Assembly (NCBI GenBank): GCA_964399875.1 | Contig: CAYNRQ010000009.1 | Coordinates: 1 to 25,473 of the forward strand | Source: CAYNRQ01 sp964399875 | GTDB lineage: Archaea > Aenigmatarchaeota > Aenigmatarchaeia > QMZP01 | Reading direction: 5' to 3' | DNA length: 25,473 bases | Part shown: piece after piece, positions 16,261-22,118 of the stretch | Layout of the letters: each line of letters starts with the position of its first letter | How positions within the stretch are numbered: the first letter of the stretch is position 1 | Made by a program: the position numbers and the translations under genes | Notes under the pieces: model-generated | Seen by the model: the letters and a program-made list of their open reading frames with translations, nothing else | What the model was told of the DNA's origin: nothing | The model's database searches: none

Positions 16261-16983
16261 CTACCTTTCCATTATAACGGTTTTTGCTAATTTTTTGATG
16301 CCCCTGCTCAGTTTAGATCTTGAATTCAGGACGGTGATTGGTGTTCCTATTGCTATTCCTTTAATGTGATTGTCATCCATTGGGAGGGAAGCCAGCACAG
16401 ATGTGTTTGTTATTCTTTCTACATCCTTGGCTGAGAGCTCTATGCTTTTGCCTCTCACCATATTTAAAACAGTTCCAAGTTGATTTAAATTTATATCATT
16501 CACTGCATGTTTGCATCTTATCACATCAGCCACAGAGGGTAAAAGTGGCGTGGTCACAAAGATTATCTCCTTGCTGGCCCTGAATGCGGACATTGCCTCT
16601 CTCCCCAGTCCTGGAGCGCAATCCAACAGCAAAAAATCTATCTTTCCGTAATGCTTTTTGAAAATCCTGTTAATAACAGATTTTAATAAAAATACATCCA
16701 CACCATTCATATCCTTTAAAGACATGGATGAAGGCAATATCTTTAGACCGCTGGAATGCCGGTATATTGCATCTGTTATATCGGCCTTTCCCTTTAGTAT
16801 GTGATTGAGTGTAACCGGAAAGTTATCCATGCCAAGATGCATGCCAAGGTGTGACGTTGTAATGTTGCAATCTACAACCATAACATTCTTATCAAATTCT
16901 GATGCTAGCACAACCCCCAGATTGCTTACCAGGGTTGTTTTACCCACACCGCCCTTCGCTGAAGCAATAGATATAATTCTCAT
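16261..16983 (-). CDS. MinD-like ATPase 2, with Asn at the switch I position
   Basis: This 240-residue ParA/MinD-family ATPase has KGGVGKTT (signature Lys10, P-loop Lys15), Asp38 and an LLDCAPG switch II. The residue two after Asp38 is Asn40 (VVDCN), where MinD-like ATPase 1 and E. coli MinD have Asp40. That residue matters for ATP hydrolysis in E. coli MinD, so this paralogue may hydrolyse slowly. The C-terminus ends in KLAKTVIMER and lacks the Arg-rich amphipathic tail of ATPase 1. It is the first gene of the coiled-coil set, 5 bases before the membrane-anchored protein. The most likely role is as a switch that recruits or releases the coiled-coil proteins. Confidence 0.87.
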   Translation of the reverse strand: MRIISIASAKGGVGKTTLVSNLGVVLASEFDKNVMVVDCNITTSHLGMHLGMDNFPVTLNHILKGKADITDAIYRHSSGLKILPSSMSLKDMNGVDVFLLKSVINRIFKKHYGKIDFLLLDCAPGLGREAMSAFRASKEIIFVTTPLLPSVADVIRCKHAVNDINLNQLGTVLNMVRGKSIELSAKDVERITNTSVLASLPMDDNHIKGIAIGTPITVLNSRSKLSRGIKKLAKTVIMER

Positions 16984-17080
16984 GTGCTCTCTATTAATAT
17001 ATTTCTTCCTCTTTCCTAATATATCTTAGATATCTTAGTCAGATTTCCAGAACAAGTGCCATAAAAATAAGGGCAGCGTG

Positions 17081-17098
17081 GCCTTTTTAGAAAAAGGC
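17081..17098. terminator. Perfect 18-base palindrome after the PRC-barrel gene
   Basis: GCCTTTTT and AAAAAGGC are perfect 8-base arms separated by AG. In the minus direction it begins 10 bases after the PRC-barrel stop and is followed by a T-rich run (17060-17067). It may be a terminator for that gene, or an operator for the MinD-like operon that starts about 100 bases further on. Confidence 0.45.
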
Positions 17099-17107
17099 AA
17101 CTTAAAT

Positions 17108-17416
17108 CTACTCGGCTTTCTTATCTTTGGGTTCTTCTCTGGTTTCTTCTGCGGCTTCTTCCATTGGTGCTGATATGTGCTTTATGATTATTATATCACC
17201 TATTGCCTCAACCATGGGAAATGGTATTATAAGGCCTTTTTTACTTCCCAACATCTTTGATATATAAGAACCCTTTATAGCTCTCACAACAAGGGACCTT
17301 ACCTTGAATCTCTTTAGATCACATTCAATGTCTTCTACCTTTCCGCAGTACTGACCCTTGTCTGTAAATACATCCTTTGTCCAAGTTTCAGAAACACTAG
17401 CAATCTGGATGGCCAT
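17108..17416 (-). CDS. PRC-barrel domain protein
   Basis: This is a 102-residue protein from the ATG at 17416. A GGAGG at 17424-17428 is 7 bases before this ATG; a GTG at 17422 would be too close to it. Residues about 1-80 match the archaeal PRC-barrel pattern: an early VFTDKGQYCGKVEDI turn, then VRSLVVRAI, a KKGLIIPFPMVEAIGDIIII strand pair, and a Glu/Lys-rich tail (about 82-102). Short archaeal PRC-barrel proteins are small beta-barrel adaptors, and in haloarchaea some (CdpB1/CdpB2) link SepF to the FtsZ division machinery. Lying next to MinD-like ATPases, a role in division or membrane positioning is plausible but not shown. Confidence 0.82.
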   Translation of the reverse strand: MAIQIASVSETWTKDVFTDKGQYCGKVEDIECDLKRFKVRSLVVRAIKGSYISKMLGSKKGLIIPFPMVEAIGDIIIIKHISAPMEEAAEETREEPKDKKAE

Positions 17417-17426
17417 TAACACACCT

Positions 17427-17468
17427 CCGACTATTAACCGACTTATAACCTAAGTCGGTATTTAAATG
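17427..17468 (-). promoter_or_regulatory. Promoter and palindromic operator of the PRC-barrel gene
   Basis: CCGACTTA (17438-17445) and TAAGTCGG (17451-17458) form a perfect inverted repeat with a 5-base spacer. A third, near-identical unit CCGACTATTAA (17427-17437) directly abuts the first. A TATA-like ATTTAAATA (minus strand, about 17459-17467) lies just upstream of the palindrome, so a bound protein would block transcription start. Upstream to 17545 I see only AT-rich sequence with the tRNA-Ser promoter (TATA-like at about 17513-17522). Confidence 0.55.
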
Positions 17469-17545
17469 CCCAATTTATATGCTTACTGGGATTTATTTAT
17501 GGTTTATAAGTTTAATATAAAATTAATATTTATAAACTTTACAAT

Positions 17546-17763
17546 GCTGAGGTGGCCGAGGCGGCTGATAAAGCCGCGGTAACGGTTTAAGGCGCAGAAC
17601 CCTTTTACGGGAGTAACGCTTTCACAAAAGCGTTCACAGAAACATGTAACAAGGGTGTGCAAGTTTGCTAAACCTGTGTGCATTGCACTCAGGGGTTCGA
17701 ACAGGTTGACGGCTTGGAAAGAGCGGATAGAGCCGTCTGTCTTCGGGTTTCCCCTCCTCAGCG
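17546..17763 (+). tRNA. tRNA-Ser(GCU) with three introns
   Basis: The acceptor stem is GCTGAGG (17546-17552) with CCTCAGC (17756-17762) and G73, as usual for tRNA-Ser. Removing three segments restores a standard class II tRNA of 83 bases. Intron 1 (about 17561-17582, 22 bases) is in the D-loop and leaves GAG joined to CGGTTTAA. Intron 2 (about 17598-17662, 65 bases) is inside the anticodon stem between positions 29 and 30; exons CAG and GT pair with ACCTG. Intron 3 (about 17702-17749, 48 bases) is in the T-loop, between AGGGGTTCGAA and TCCCCT. The anticodon GCT is at 17667-17669 and the variable stem is GTGC/GCAC. Each intron has its own helix (GCGGCT/AGCCGC; ACCCTT/AAGGGT; GACGGCT/AGCCGTC). 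Exact cut sites may shift by one or two bases. Confidence 0.85.
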
Positions 17764-17764
17764 T

Positions 17765-17938
17765 CGGATATGCAATAAAGTCTATGGAGCCAGATCCAAG
17801 TTAGCTGAAAAACCGGCGACCAGAGATTGGCTGCTTCAGACTGTTTGCAAATTAGCACGCGATATTGACAGCATGATAAAATCAGATTTCCCGGTAAAAC
17901 ATCCCTTAAAGCATTATTTGGATGAGAAATGCGGTTAA
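17765..17938 (+). pseudogene. C-terminal fragment of an unidentified protein
   Basis: Directly after the tRNA-Ser 3' end, an open frame reads about 57 residues ending in FPVKHPLKHYLDEKCG and TAA. It has no start of its own after the tRNA. Its stop lies 2 bases before the ATG of the next fragment, the spacing of an operon. I do not recognise the family. It looks like the tail of a real gene whose front was lost at the tRNA boundary. Confidence 0.45.
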
Positions 17939-17940
17939 AC

Positions 17941-18096
17941 ATGAAAATCTGCTTTATCACAAAATATCCGCCGATTGAAGGTGGAGAATCTTCCAAAGCA
18001 TACTGGTTAATAAAAGGACTTGGCGAAAGAGGTCAAAATATTTGTTGTAACGTAACAAATGCGTGGGGAATGGAAGATCCGTTTATAGAAAACAAA
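17941..18096 (+). pseudogene. N-terminal remnant of a family 4-type glycosyltransferase
   Basis: The ATG at 17941 begins MKICFITKYPPIEGG, followed by AYWLIKGLGERG and VTNAWGMED, the typical first 50 residues of a GT4-like glycosyltransferase (first beta strand, Gly loop, then helix). The similarity stops near 18095, exactly where the 3' end of the minus-strand tRNA-Gly begins (18097). The frame continues only through antisense tRNA sequence. The catalytic C-terminal half is absent, so this cannot be a working enzyme. Confidence 0.6.
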
Positions 18097-18234
18097 TGCG
18101 CCATCCGGGATTCCAGGACAGACAATCTGCTTGTATTTATTCATTGTCCAGACTCTCATGCCATTCGAACCCGGGTTGCTGGCTTGGGAAGCCAGCGTCC
18201 TTTAGTGCCAAAAATACCACTAGACTAATGGCGC
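18097..18234 (-). tRNA. tRNA-Gly(CCC) with two introns
   Basis: On the minus strand the acceptor stem GCGCCAT (18234-18228) pairs with ATGGCGC (18104-18098), with A73 at 18097. The D-arm reads GTCT-AGTGGTA-GGAC after removal of a 14-base insert (about 18201-18214). The anticodon arm CTGGC-TTCCCAA-GCCAG gives anticodon CCC at 18186-18188. The T-stem CCGGG/CCCGG is split in its loop by a 53-base insert (about 18111-18163) containing an ACAAT/ATTGT helix. The spliced product is 71 bases. Insert boundaries are inferred from tRNA structure and may move by a base or two. Confidence 0.85.
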
Positions 18235-18245
18235 CTGCTCATATT

Positions 18246-18255
18246 TTTATAAATA
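18246..18255 (+). promoter_or_regulatory. TATA box of tRNA-Val
   Basis: TTTATAAATA is centred about 30 bases before the tRNA-Val 5' end, in the 46-base gap between divergent tRNA-Gly and tRNA-Val. The AT-rich stretch at about 18260-18270 may serve tRNA-Gly in the other direction. Confidence 0.6.
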
Positions 18256-18280
18256 TCACATAATTAAATTAATTACTGTT

Positions 18281-18399
18281 GGGCCGGTGGTCTAGTGGTA
18301 TGACGTCGCGCTTACATTGGTTTGGCCATTAATGTTGTTTAACATAGTGGCCTTCTGTTTGAGACGCGAAGGTCGCAAGTTCGATTCTTGCCCGGCCCA
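18281..18399 (+). tRNA. tRNA-Val(UAC) with canonical anticodon-loop intron
   Basis: The acceptor stem GGGCCGG (18281-18287) pairs with CCGGCCC (18392-18398), with A73 at 18399. The anticodon stem TCGCG pairs with CGCGA (18365-18369). The loop begins CTTACA with anticodon TAC at 18313-18315, and a 47-base intron (about 18317-18363) sits after position 37, the standard archaeal place. The intron folds as nested helices GGCCA/TGGCC and ATGTT/AACAT. The T-arm is GCAAG-TTCGATT-CTTGC. The spliced length is 72 bases. Confidence 0.92.
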
Positions 18400-18408
18400 T
18401 TGGTTTGT

Positions 18409-19281
18409 GTGAGCGGCAAGGATGTAGCATTGGGTATCATATCAGGGGTTTTCATAGGTTTTTCAATAGTTATCATGTCCTTTGTGACAAAGACTGTGCA
18501 TCCGTTTTTATATGCAACAATATCAACACTGTTCGCCATACCGTTCCTTTTTATAATATCATTCTTTTTCAGCGGTCATGACCTGAAAGGTATATTATCC
18601 AGTAACAGGGGTGATTTTTTTATGGTGTTCCTTGAGAGGGCCATAATTGGGGGGCTTCTTCTCACATTCGGCGTCAGCATGACGTTGGCCATAAAATCGG
18701 TCTTCCTTGTGCAGCTTGAACCCGCTTTTGTTTTTGCATGGAGCGTGCTTCTGCTCAAGGAAAGCATAAGAAAGAGCAAGGTGTTTCTTATTGGCTCTTT
18801 AATATTTGGGGCCTTCCTTATAACCACAGGGGGAGCGGCTAAAATATTTGAATCTGTGCTTTTTGGCGACCTGCTCATAGTTGTGGCGCTTATCTTCCTT
18901 TCACACAGTTATATACTCTCAGCAAGAATGATGAAAAAAGCGAATCCGATGAGGCTTAACTTGGGCTTCAGCCTGTTGGGACTCCCGGTTTTCGTGGTGC
19001 TTTCGCTCCTTTTCTTGCCTGTGACAGCATTTAACATAGGCATATATTACATATCTCTTATAATTGTGGCGTCACTGCTCTTCAATGTGACTGGGCTGCC
19101 CCTTTGGCTTTTATCATTGAAAAAGCTCAAGCCATGGGTCCTAGCTTCCGCGATTGTTGTGCAGACCATAGCAGGAGCTGTCTTGTCCTTCCTTTGGCTT
19201 GGCCAAACTCTTTCCCTGGTTCAGATGGTGGGGGGCGCAGTGATATTAATATCAGTATATCTTATTGGTTTAAGGGGATAG
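18409..19281 (+). CDS. EamA/DMT-superfamily membrane transporter
   Basis: From the GTG at 18409 this gives about 290 residues with roughly ten hydrophobic helices, in the two-fold five-helix pattern of the drug/metabolite transporter (EamA) family. The first half ends with LEPAFVFAWSVLLLKESIR, the typical LEP...E motif of the family. The frame extends upstream into tRNA-Val, which cannot be coding, so the start must be the GTG at 18409 (or a TTG at 18400 or 18430). The start is only 9 bases after the tRNA 3' end. The substrate cannot be told; the family exports or imports small metabolites. One base separates it from the HD-domain gene downstream, so the two are co-transcribed. Confidence 0.82.
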   Translation: MSGKDVALGIISGVFIGFSIVIMSFVTKTVHPFLYATISTLFAIPFLFIISFFFSGHDLKGILSSNRGDFFMVFLERAIIGGLLLTFGVSMTLAIKSVFLVQLEPAFVFAWSVLLLKESIRKSKVFLIGSLIFGAFLITTGGAAKIFESVLFGDLLIVVALIFLSHSYILSARMMKKANPMRLNLGFSLLGLPVFVVLSLLFLPVTAFNIGIYYISLIIVASLLFNVTGLPLWLLSLKKLKPWVLASAIVVQTIAGAVLSFLWLGQTLSLVQMVGGAVILISVYLIGLRG

Positions 19282-19282
19282 T

Positions 19283-19864
19283 ATGGACCTGCTGAAATTC
19301 TTCATGGAGGCCGGGAAGCTGAAGAGACTGCCAAGATCAGGATGGGTTATTGATAAGGTGAAAAACTCTGAGAGTGTGGCAGATCATAGCTTCAGGCTGG
19401 CCTTGCTTGTTCTTGTTCTCGGAGAAAAAAGAACTGATATAGATGTTAACAAAGCAGTAAAGATGGCACTGATTCATGACATAGCTGAATCAAAAACAGG
19501 GGATATTGTGATTGATAAAAAATGGGAATACGGGCCGAATACCCCAAATAAAAAATTTCCTAAACTTACACAAAAAGAGAAGTCAGAGCTAGAAAAGAGG
19601 GCCTTTGAGGAGATATCTTCTTTATTAGGGGAGCAGGGTAAGGAATATTTTGAATTGTGGAAAGAATTTGAGGAGCGTAAATCAAAGGAATCCGGGTTTG
19701 TAAACCAGCTGGACAATCTTGAGACAGTACTGCAGGCCATGGAATATGAATTACAGGAAAAAAGGAAATTACAGCACTATTTTGATTATTACAATAAAAG
19801 GGTAACAGATCCTGCTATGCTCAAGATCCTAGAGGAAATTGAGGCAAAAAGGCCAGATTTATAA
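19283..19864 (+). CDS. HD-domain phosphohydrolase, YfbR/HDDC2-like
   Basis: The 193-residue protein has the HD-family metal ligands in order: ESVADHSFR with His35, LIHDIAES with His65-Asp66 and Glu69, and a later LDNLETVLQAMEYE segment that holds the last ligand and is characteristic of the HDDC2/YfbR group. Members of that group remove phosphate from deoxynucleoside 5'-monophosphates. This assignment is at family level and other nucleotides are possible. It starts 1 base after the transporter stop. Its stop codon is inside a TATA-like TTTATAAAG (19858-19866) that lies 28 bases before tRNA-Arg, so the promoter of that tRNA overlaps this gene's end. Confidence 0.87.
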   Translation: MDLLKFFMEAGKLKRLPRSGWVIDKVKNSESVADHSFRLALLVLVLGEKRTDIDVNKAVKMALIHDIAESKTGDIVIDKKWEYGPNTPNKKFPKLTQKEKSELEKRAFEEISSLLGEQGKEYFELWKEFEERKSKESGFVNQLDNLETVLQAMEYELQEKRKLQHYFDYYNKRVTDPAMLKILEEIEAKRPDL

Positions 19865-19889
19865 AGACGTGTTAACTCTATTTTTATAA

Positions 19890-20099
19890 GGGCCAGTAGA
19901 TCAATGGTAGGTGGTTGGCTGCTTGTTCCAATTGGATAAAGCAGCCCTTCCATTTCAGATCGCCACCTTTCTGGAGAATTCCAGGGTGAAGGCATGGTGG
20001 AGAGAAGTTTGCTTCCCACAAGCTTCGGGTTCAAAGGAGATTGACGGGTTGTCCTGCATTGATTCAGTCCGTCTGTTTCAGGGTTTCCCGACTGGTCCA
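19890..20099 (+). tRNA. tRNA-Arg(UCU) with three or four introns
   Basis: The acceptor GGGCCAG (19890-19896) pairs with CTGGTCC (20092-20098; one G-U pair), with A73 at 20099. D-stem GATC/GATC is restored by removing 48 bases (about 19910-19957), which contain a perfect 8-base helix GGCTGCTT/AAGCAGCC. The anticodon stem CCACC pairs with GGTGG (19996-20000); TCT is at 19970-19972, and about 21 bases (19974-19994) after position 37 form the canonical intron. The variable region is 24 bases (20001-20024), far too long for tRNA-Arg, and holds an AAGTTTG/CAAGCTT hairpin: a probable fourth intron of about 19 bases. T-stem TCGGG/CCCGA is interrupted in its loop by about 50 bases (20036-20085) with a GACGG/CCGTC helix. 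The spliced length is about 72 bases. Confidence 0.82.
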
Positions 20100-20146
20100 T
20101 TCAAAATATTTATAAATCCATGTTCTAATTCTTGGTAAGTGATTTT

Positions 20147-20866
20147 ATGAAGATAGTCTATACAACAGATCTCCATGGAGACATGGACCTGTATGAGAAG
20201 GTTCTGGATGTTGCCAGAAGTAAAGAGATAAAGGCCTTGGTTTTTGGTGGGGACATAACGCCTCTTGGTTTTTTTGATGCCATTATTCATTCCCAGAGGG
20301 AATTCATGGAGAAATTCCTGATACCGAGGTTGAGGGAATTCAAGAAAAAAGAAGGGAAGGATATATTCATAATGATGGGGAATGATGACTTCAGGGTTAA
20401 TATGGATGTTCTGGAAAAGGCTGAAAAGGAGGGTGTTATAAAGATTCTGCACAAAAAAGTGCATAAACTAAACAGGCTATTTATCGCGGGTTACACGTGT
20501 GTGAATCCAACGCCATTCATGTTAAAGGACTGGGACAGGGAAGAGAATGTGATAAAAAATGATCTGGATAAGCTCAGTAAAAAGAGCGACCCTAAGAAAA
20601 CTGTGTATGTTTTTCATGCTCCTCCCTTTAATACAGAATTGGATGTTTTGTACAATGGGGAGCATAAAGGCAGCAAGGCCATTAAGGATTTTATTCTGAA
20701 CAAAAAGCCTTATCTCACATTCCATGGCCATATCCATGAATCTCCTGATATGACAGGAAAATTCAGTGAAAAGATAGGCGACACGCTGAGTATAAACCCG
20801 GGGGATGGAAACATAGTAATAGTTGATCTCGATAACCTAAAGGTTAAGCATATTAGATCCGGCTGA
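20147..20866 (+). CDS. Calcineurin-like metallophosphoesterase
   Basis: Starting at ATG 20147, the protein has 239 residues with the phosphoesterase motifs in order: TDLHGD (Asp8, His10), GGDITP, GNDD in place of the usual GNHD, VFHAPPF, and GHIHES at the end of the core. The frame is open from a TTG at 20132, but the ATG is the better start. A TATA-like TATTTATAAA (about 20106-20116) lies 35 bases before it. The family hydrolyses phosphomonoesters or diesters with two metals. It is the first gene of a short run with the MJ1316-domain gene (11-base gap), so an RNA 2',3'-cyclic or 3'-phosphate substrate is an attractive but unproved idea. Confidence 0.85.
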   Translation: MKIVYTTDLHGDMDLYEKVLDVARSKEIKALVFGGDITPLGFFDAIIHSQREFMEKFLIPRLREFKKKEGKDIFIMMGNDDFRVNMDVLEKAEKEGVIKILHKKVHKLNRLFIAGYTCVNPTPFMLKDWDREENVIKNDLDKLSKKSDPKKTVYVFHAPPFNTELDVLYNGEHKGSKAIKDFILNKKPYLTFHGHIHESPDMTGKFSEKIGDTLSINPGDGNIVIVDLDNLKVKHIRSG

Positions 20867-20877
20867 AAAAATTTAAT

Positions 20878-21114
20878 ATGGTGTTTAATGTTCTGAACAA
20901 GCTCAAATGGAAAGGTTGCCTTGGCAAGATCGAGATAATTATAAAGCACAGGGGATCTCAGGGGGACAGGAAGGTTATTTCTGGAAGATCTATAACAGAG
21001 GTAAAGAAATCTTATTTTATGTATAAGATTGGGGATAATGAAACATTTATTCCTTTGCACAGGGTTTTGGAAGTCAGGATGGGTAAAAAGGTCTTGTGGA
21101 AGAGGAAGGCCTAA
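20878..21114 (+). CDS. MJ1316-domain (DUF504) protein, predicted RNA-end recognition
   Basis: The 78-residue protein matches the short DUF504/MJ1316 family in length and motifs: LNKLKWKG at the start, ITIKHRG-like IIIKHRGSQGD, an I-x-G-x-x-I turn, and a C-terminal FIPLHRVLEVR. The family has been predicted in comparative studies to recognise RNA ends carrying a cyclic phosphate. There is no obvious Shine-Dalgarno. It follows the metallophosphoesterase gene by 11 bases. Its stop overlaps the stop of the convergent rtcA gene by 4 bases, a very tight tail-to-tail arrangement. Confidence 0.85.
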   Translation: MVFNVLNKLKWKGCLGKIEIIIKHRGSQGDRKVISGRSITEVKKSYFMYKIGDNETFIPLHRVLEVRMGKKVLWKRKA

Positions 21115-22118
21115 CATTCTATTTTTACGTTGTTTTTCTGTTCTTGGGTCTTGAAATTTCTGTCAATGAATTTCTCTATTACCCAGATGTTTGTTTTTGC
21201 ATGGCCTGTTAATTCCGGTGCGAGAACAATTGATTTGTTTCTGGATAAGGCCAGGTAGGGTAAGATCTGATCAGTCATGTGTTTGTCCATTGTGGCCTTT
21301 GTGTCTAGGGTTTTTTTCAGCTTTTGGGCTGCTCCCTCTCCTACCCTTTCAGCTGATTTGCCTCTGGCTCCTAGAGAGCTTGCTCCAAGAAAACAGTTTT
21401 CAAAATTAGAAGCTATGGTTATTGAGGAACCTGTGGAATATGAAGAGACATATTTTATATTCTTTTTATCCAGCTTAAGAATATTTTCTGCTGCATTTAC
21501 CTGCCTCTCTCCAACACACGCTTTCATCAGCTCACGGCTTGCATTGCTCCAGGCCTCGGTTTTTATGTGCTTTCCTCTTTCTTCAAGTATGAGGGGTTTT
21601 AGTTCTTCTGGATTTATTTTAACCTTGATCAGACCACCGCCCTTGGGATAGTATCCGTATCTTACTGTTTCTGAGGTTATTTCAATTCCCATCATCCTCA
21701 GGTATTCAGAAAAAACATGCCTGAAGTATGCTGTGGTAGGGCTCCATGCCACGTGGGTGCCTCCTGTTATTTCAAATTCAATGGGTTCTGGTGCACGGAT
21801 TGCAGGAATCATAAGGGCCTGCAAAACCAGAGTCACAGAGCCTGCTGTGCCCACATCTATCCTGAGTTTTTCGGTTTTTATCTTTCCTGGAAGAAAGGTT
21901 ATTTCTGTGGAGCCCAGTCTCGCTCCCTTAAGCTCTGCACTGCAGAGTCTTGCAACAGCCTCTATTCCCTTTAGATGCTGGGCCTTCAGACCAGGGTTGG
22001 GTCTGCCAGAACGTATGTTAAAGATCCTGAACGGTTTGCCTGTTACTGCAGACAAACCAACCGCTGTACGTAAGATTTGGCCGCCTGATTCTCCGTATGA
22101 ACCATCTATTTCAATCAT
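21111..22118 (-). CDS. rtcA: RNA 3'-terminal phosphate cyclase
   Basis: RtcA converts a 3'-phosphate RNA end to a 2',3'-cyclic phosphate through an adenylylated His. The 335-residue protein is full length for the family. It begins IDGSYGESGGQILRTA, the RtcA N-terminal signature, has GGTHVAWSPT in the middle, and carries MDKHMTDQILPYLAL near the end, with His280 in the position of the adenylylated His. Its start overlaps the end of the beta-CASP nuclease gene by 4 bases (ATGA), so the two are translationally coupled. Its partner in function is probably the adjacent MJ1316-domain protein, which would bind the same cyclic ends. Confidence 0.95.
   Translation of the reverse strand: MIEIDGSYGESGGQILRTAVGLSAVTGKPFRIFNIRSGRPNPGLKAQHLKGIEAVARLCSAELKGARLGSTEITFLPGKIKTEKLRIDVGTAGSVTLVLQALMIPAIRAPEPIEFEITGGTHVAWSPTTAYFRHVFSEYLRMMGIEITSETVRYGYYPKGGGLIKVKINPEELKPLILEERGKHIKTEAWSNASRELMKACVGERQVNAAENILKLDKKNIKYVSSYSTGSSITIASNFENCFLGASSLGARGKSAERVGEGAAQKLKKTLDTKATMDKHMTDQILPYLALSRNKSIVLAPELTGHAKTNIWVIEKFIDRNFKTQEQKNNVKIEC

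Noticed and set aside
17634..17996. 120-codon minus-strand frame and 86-codon plus-strand start inside tRNA-Ser
   Set aside because: The cloverleaf and introns explain the sequence; only the part after 17764 on the plus strand is treated as a protein remnant.
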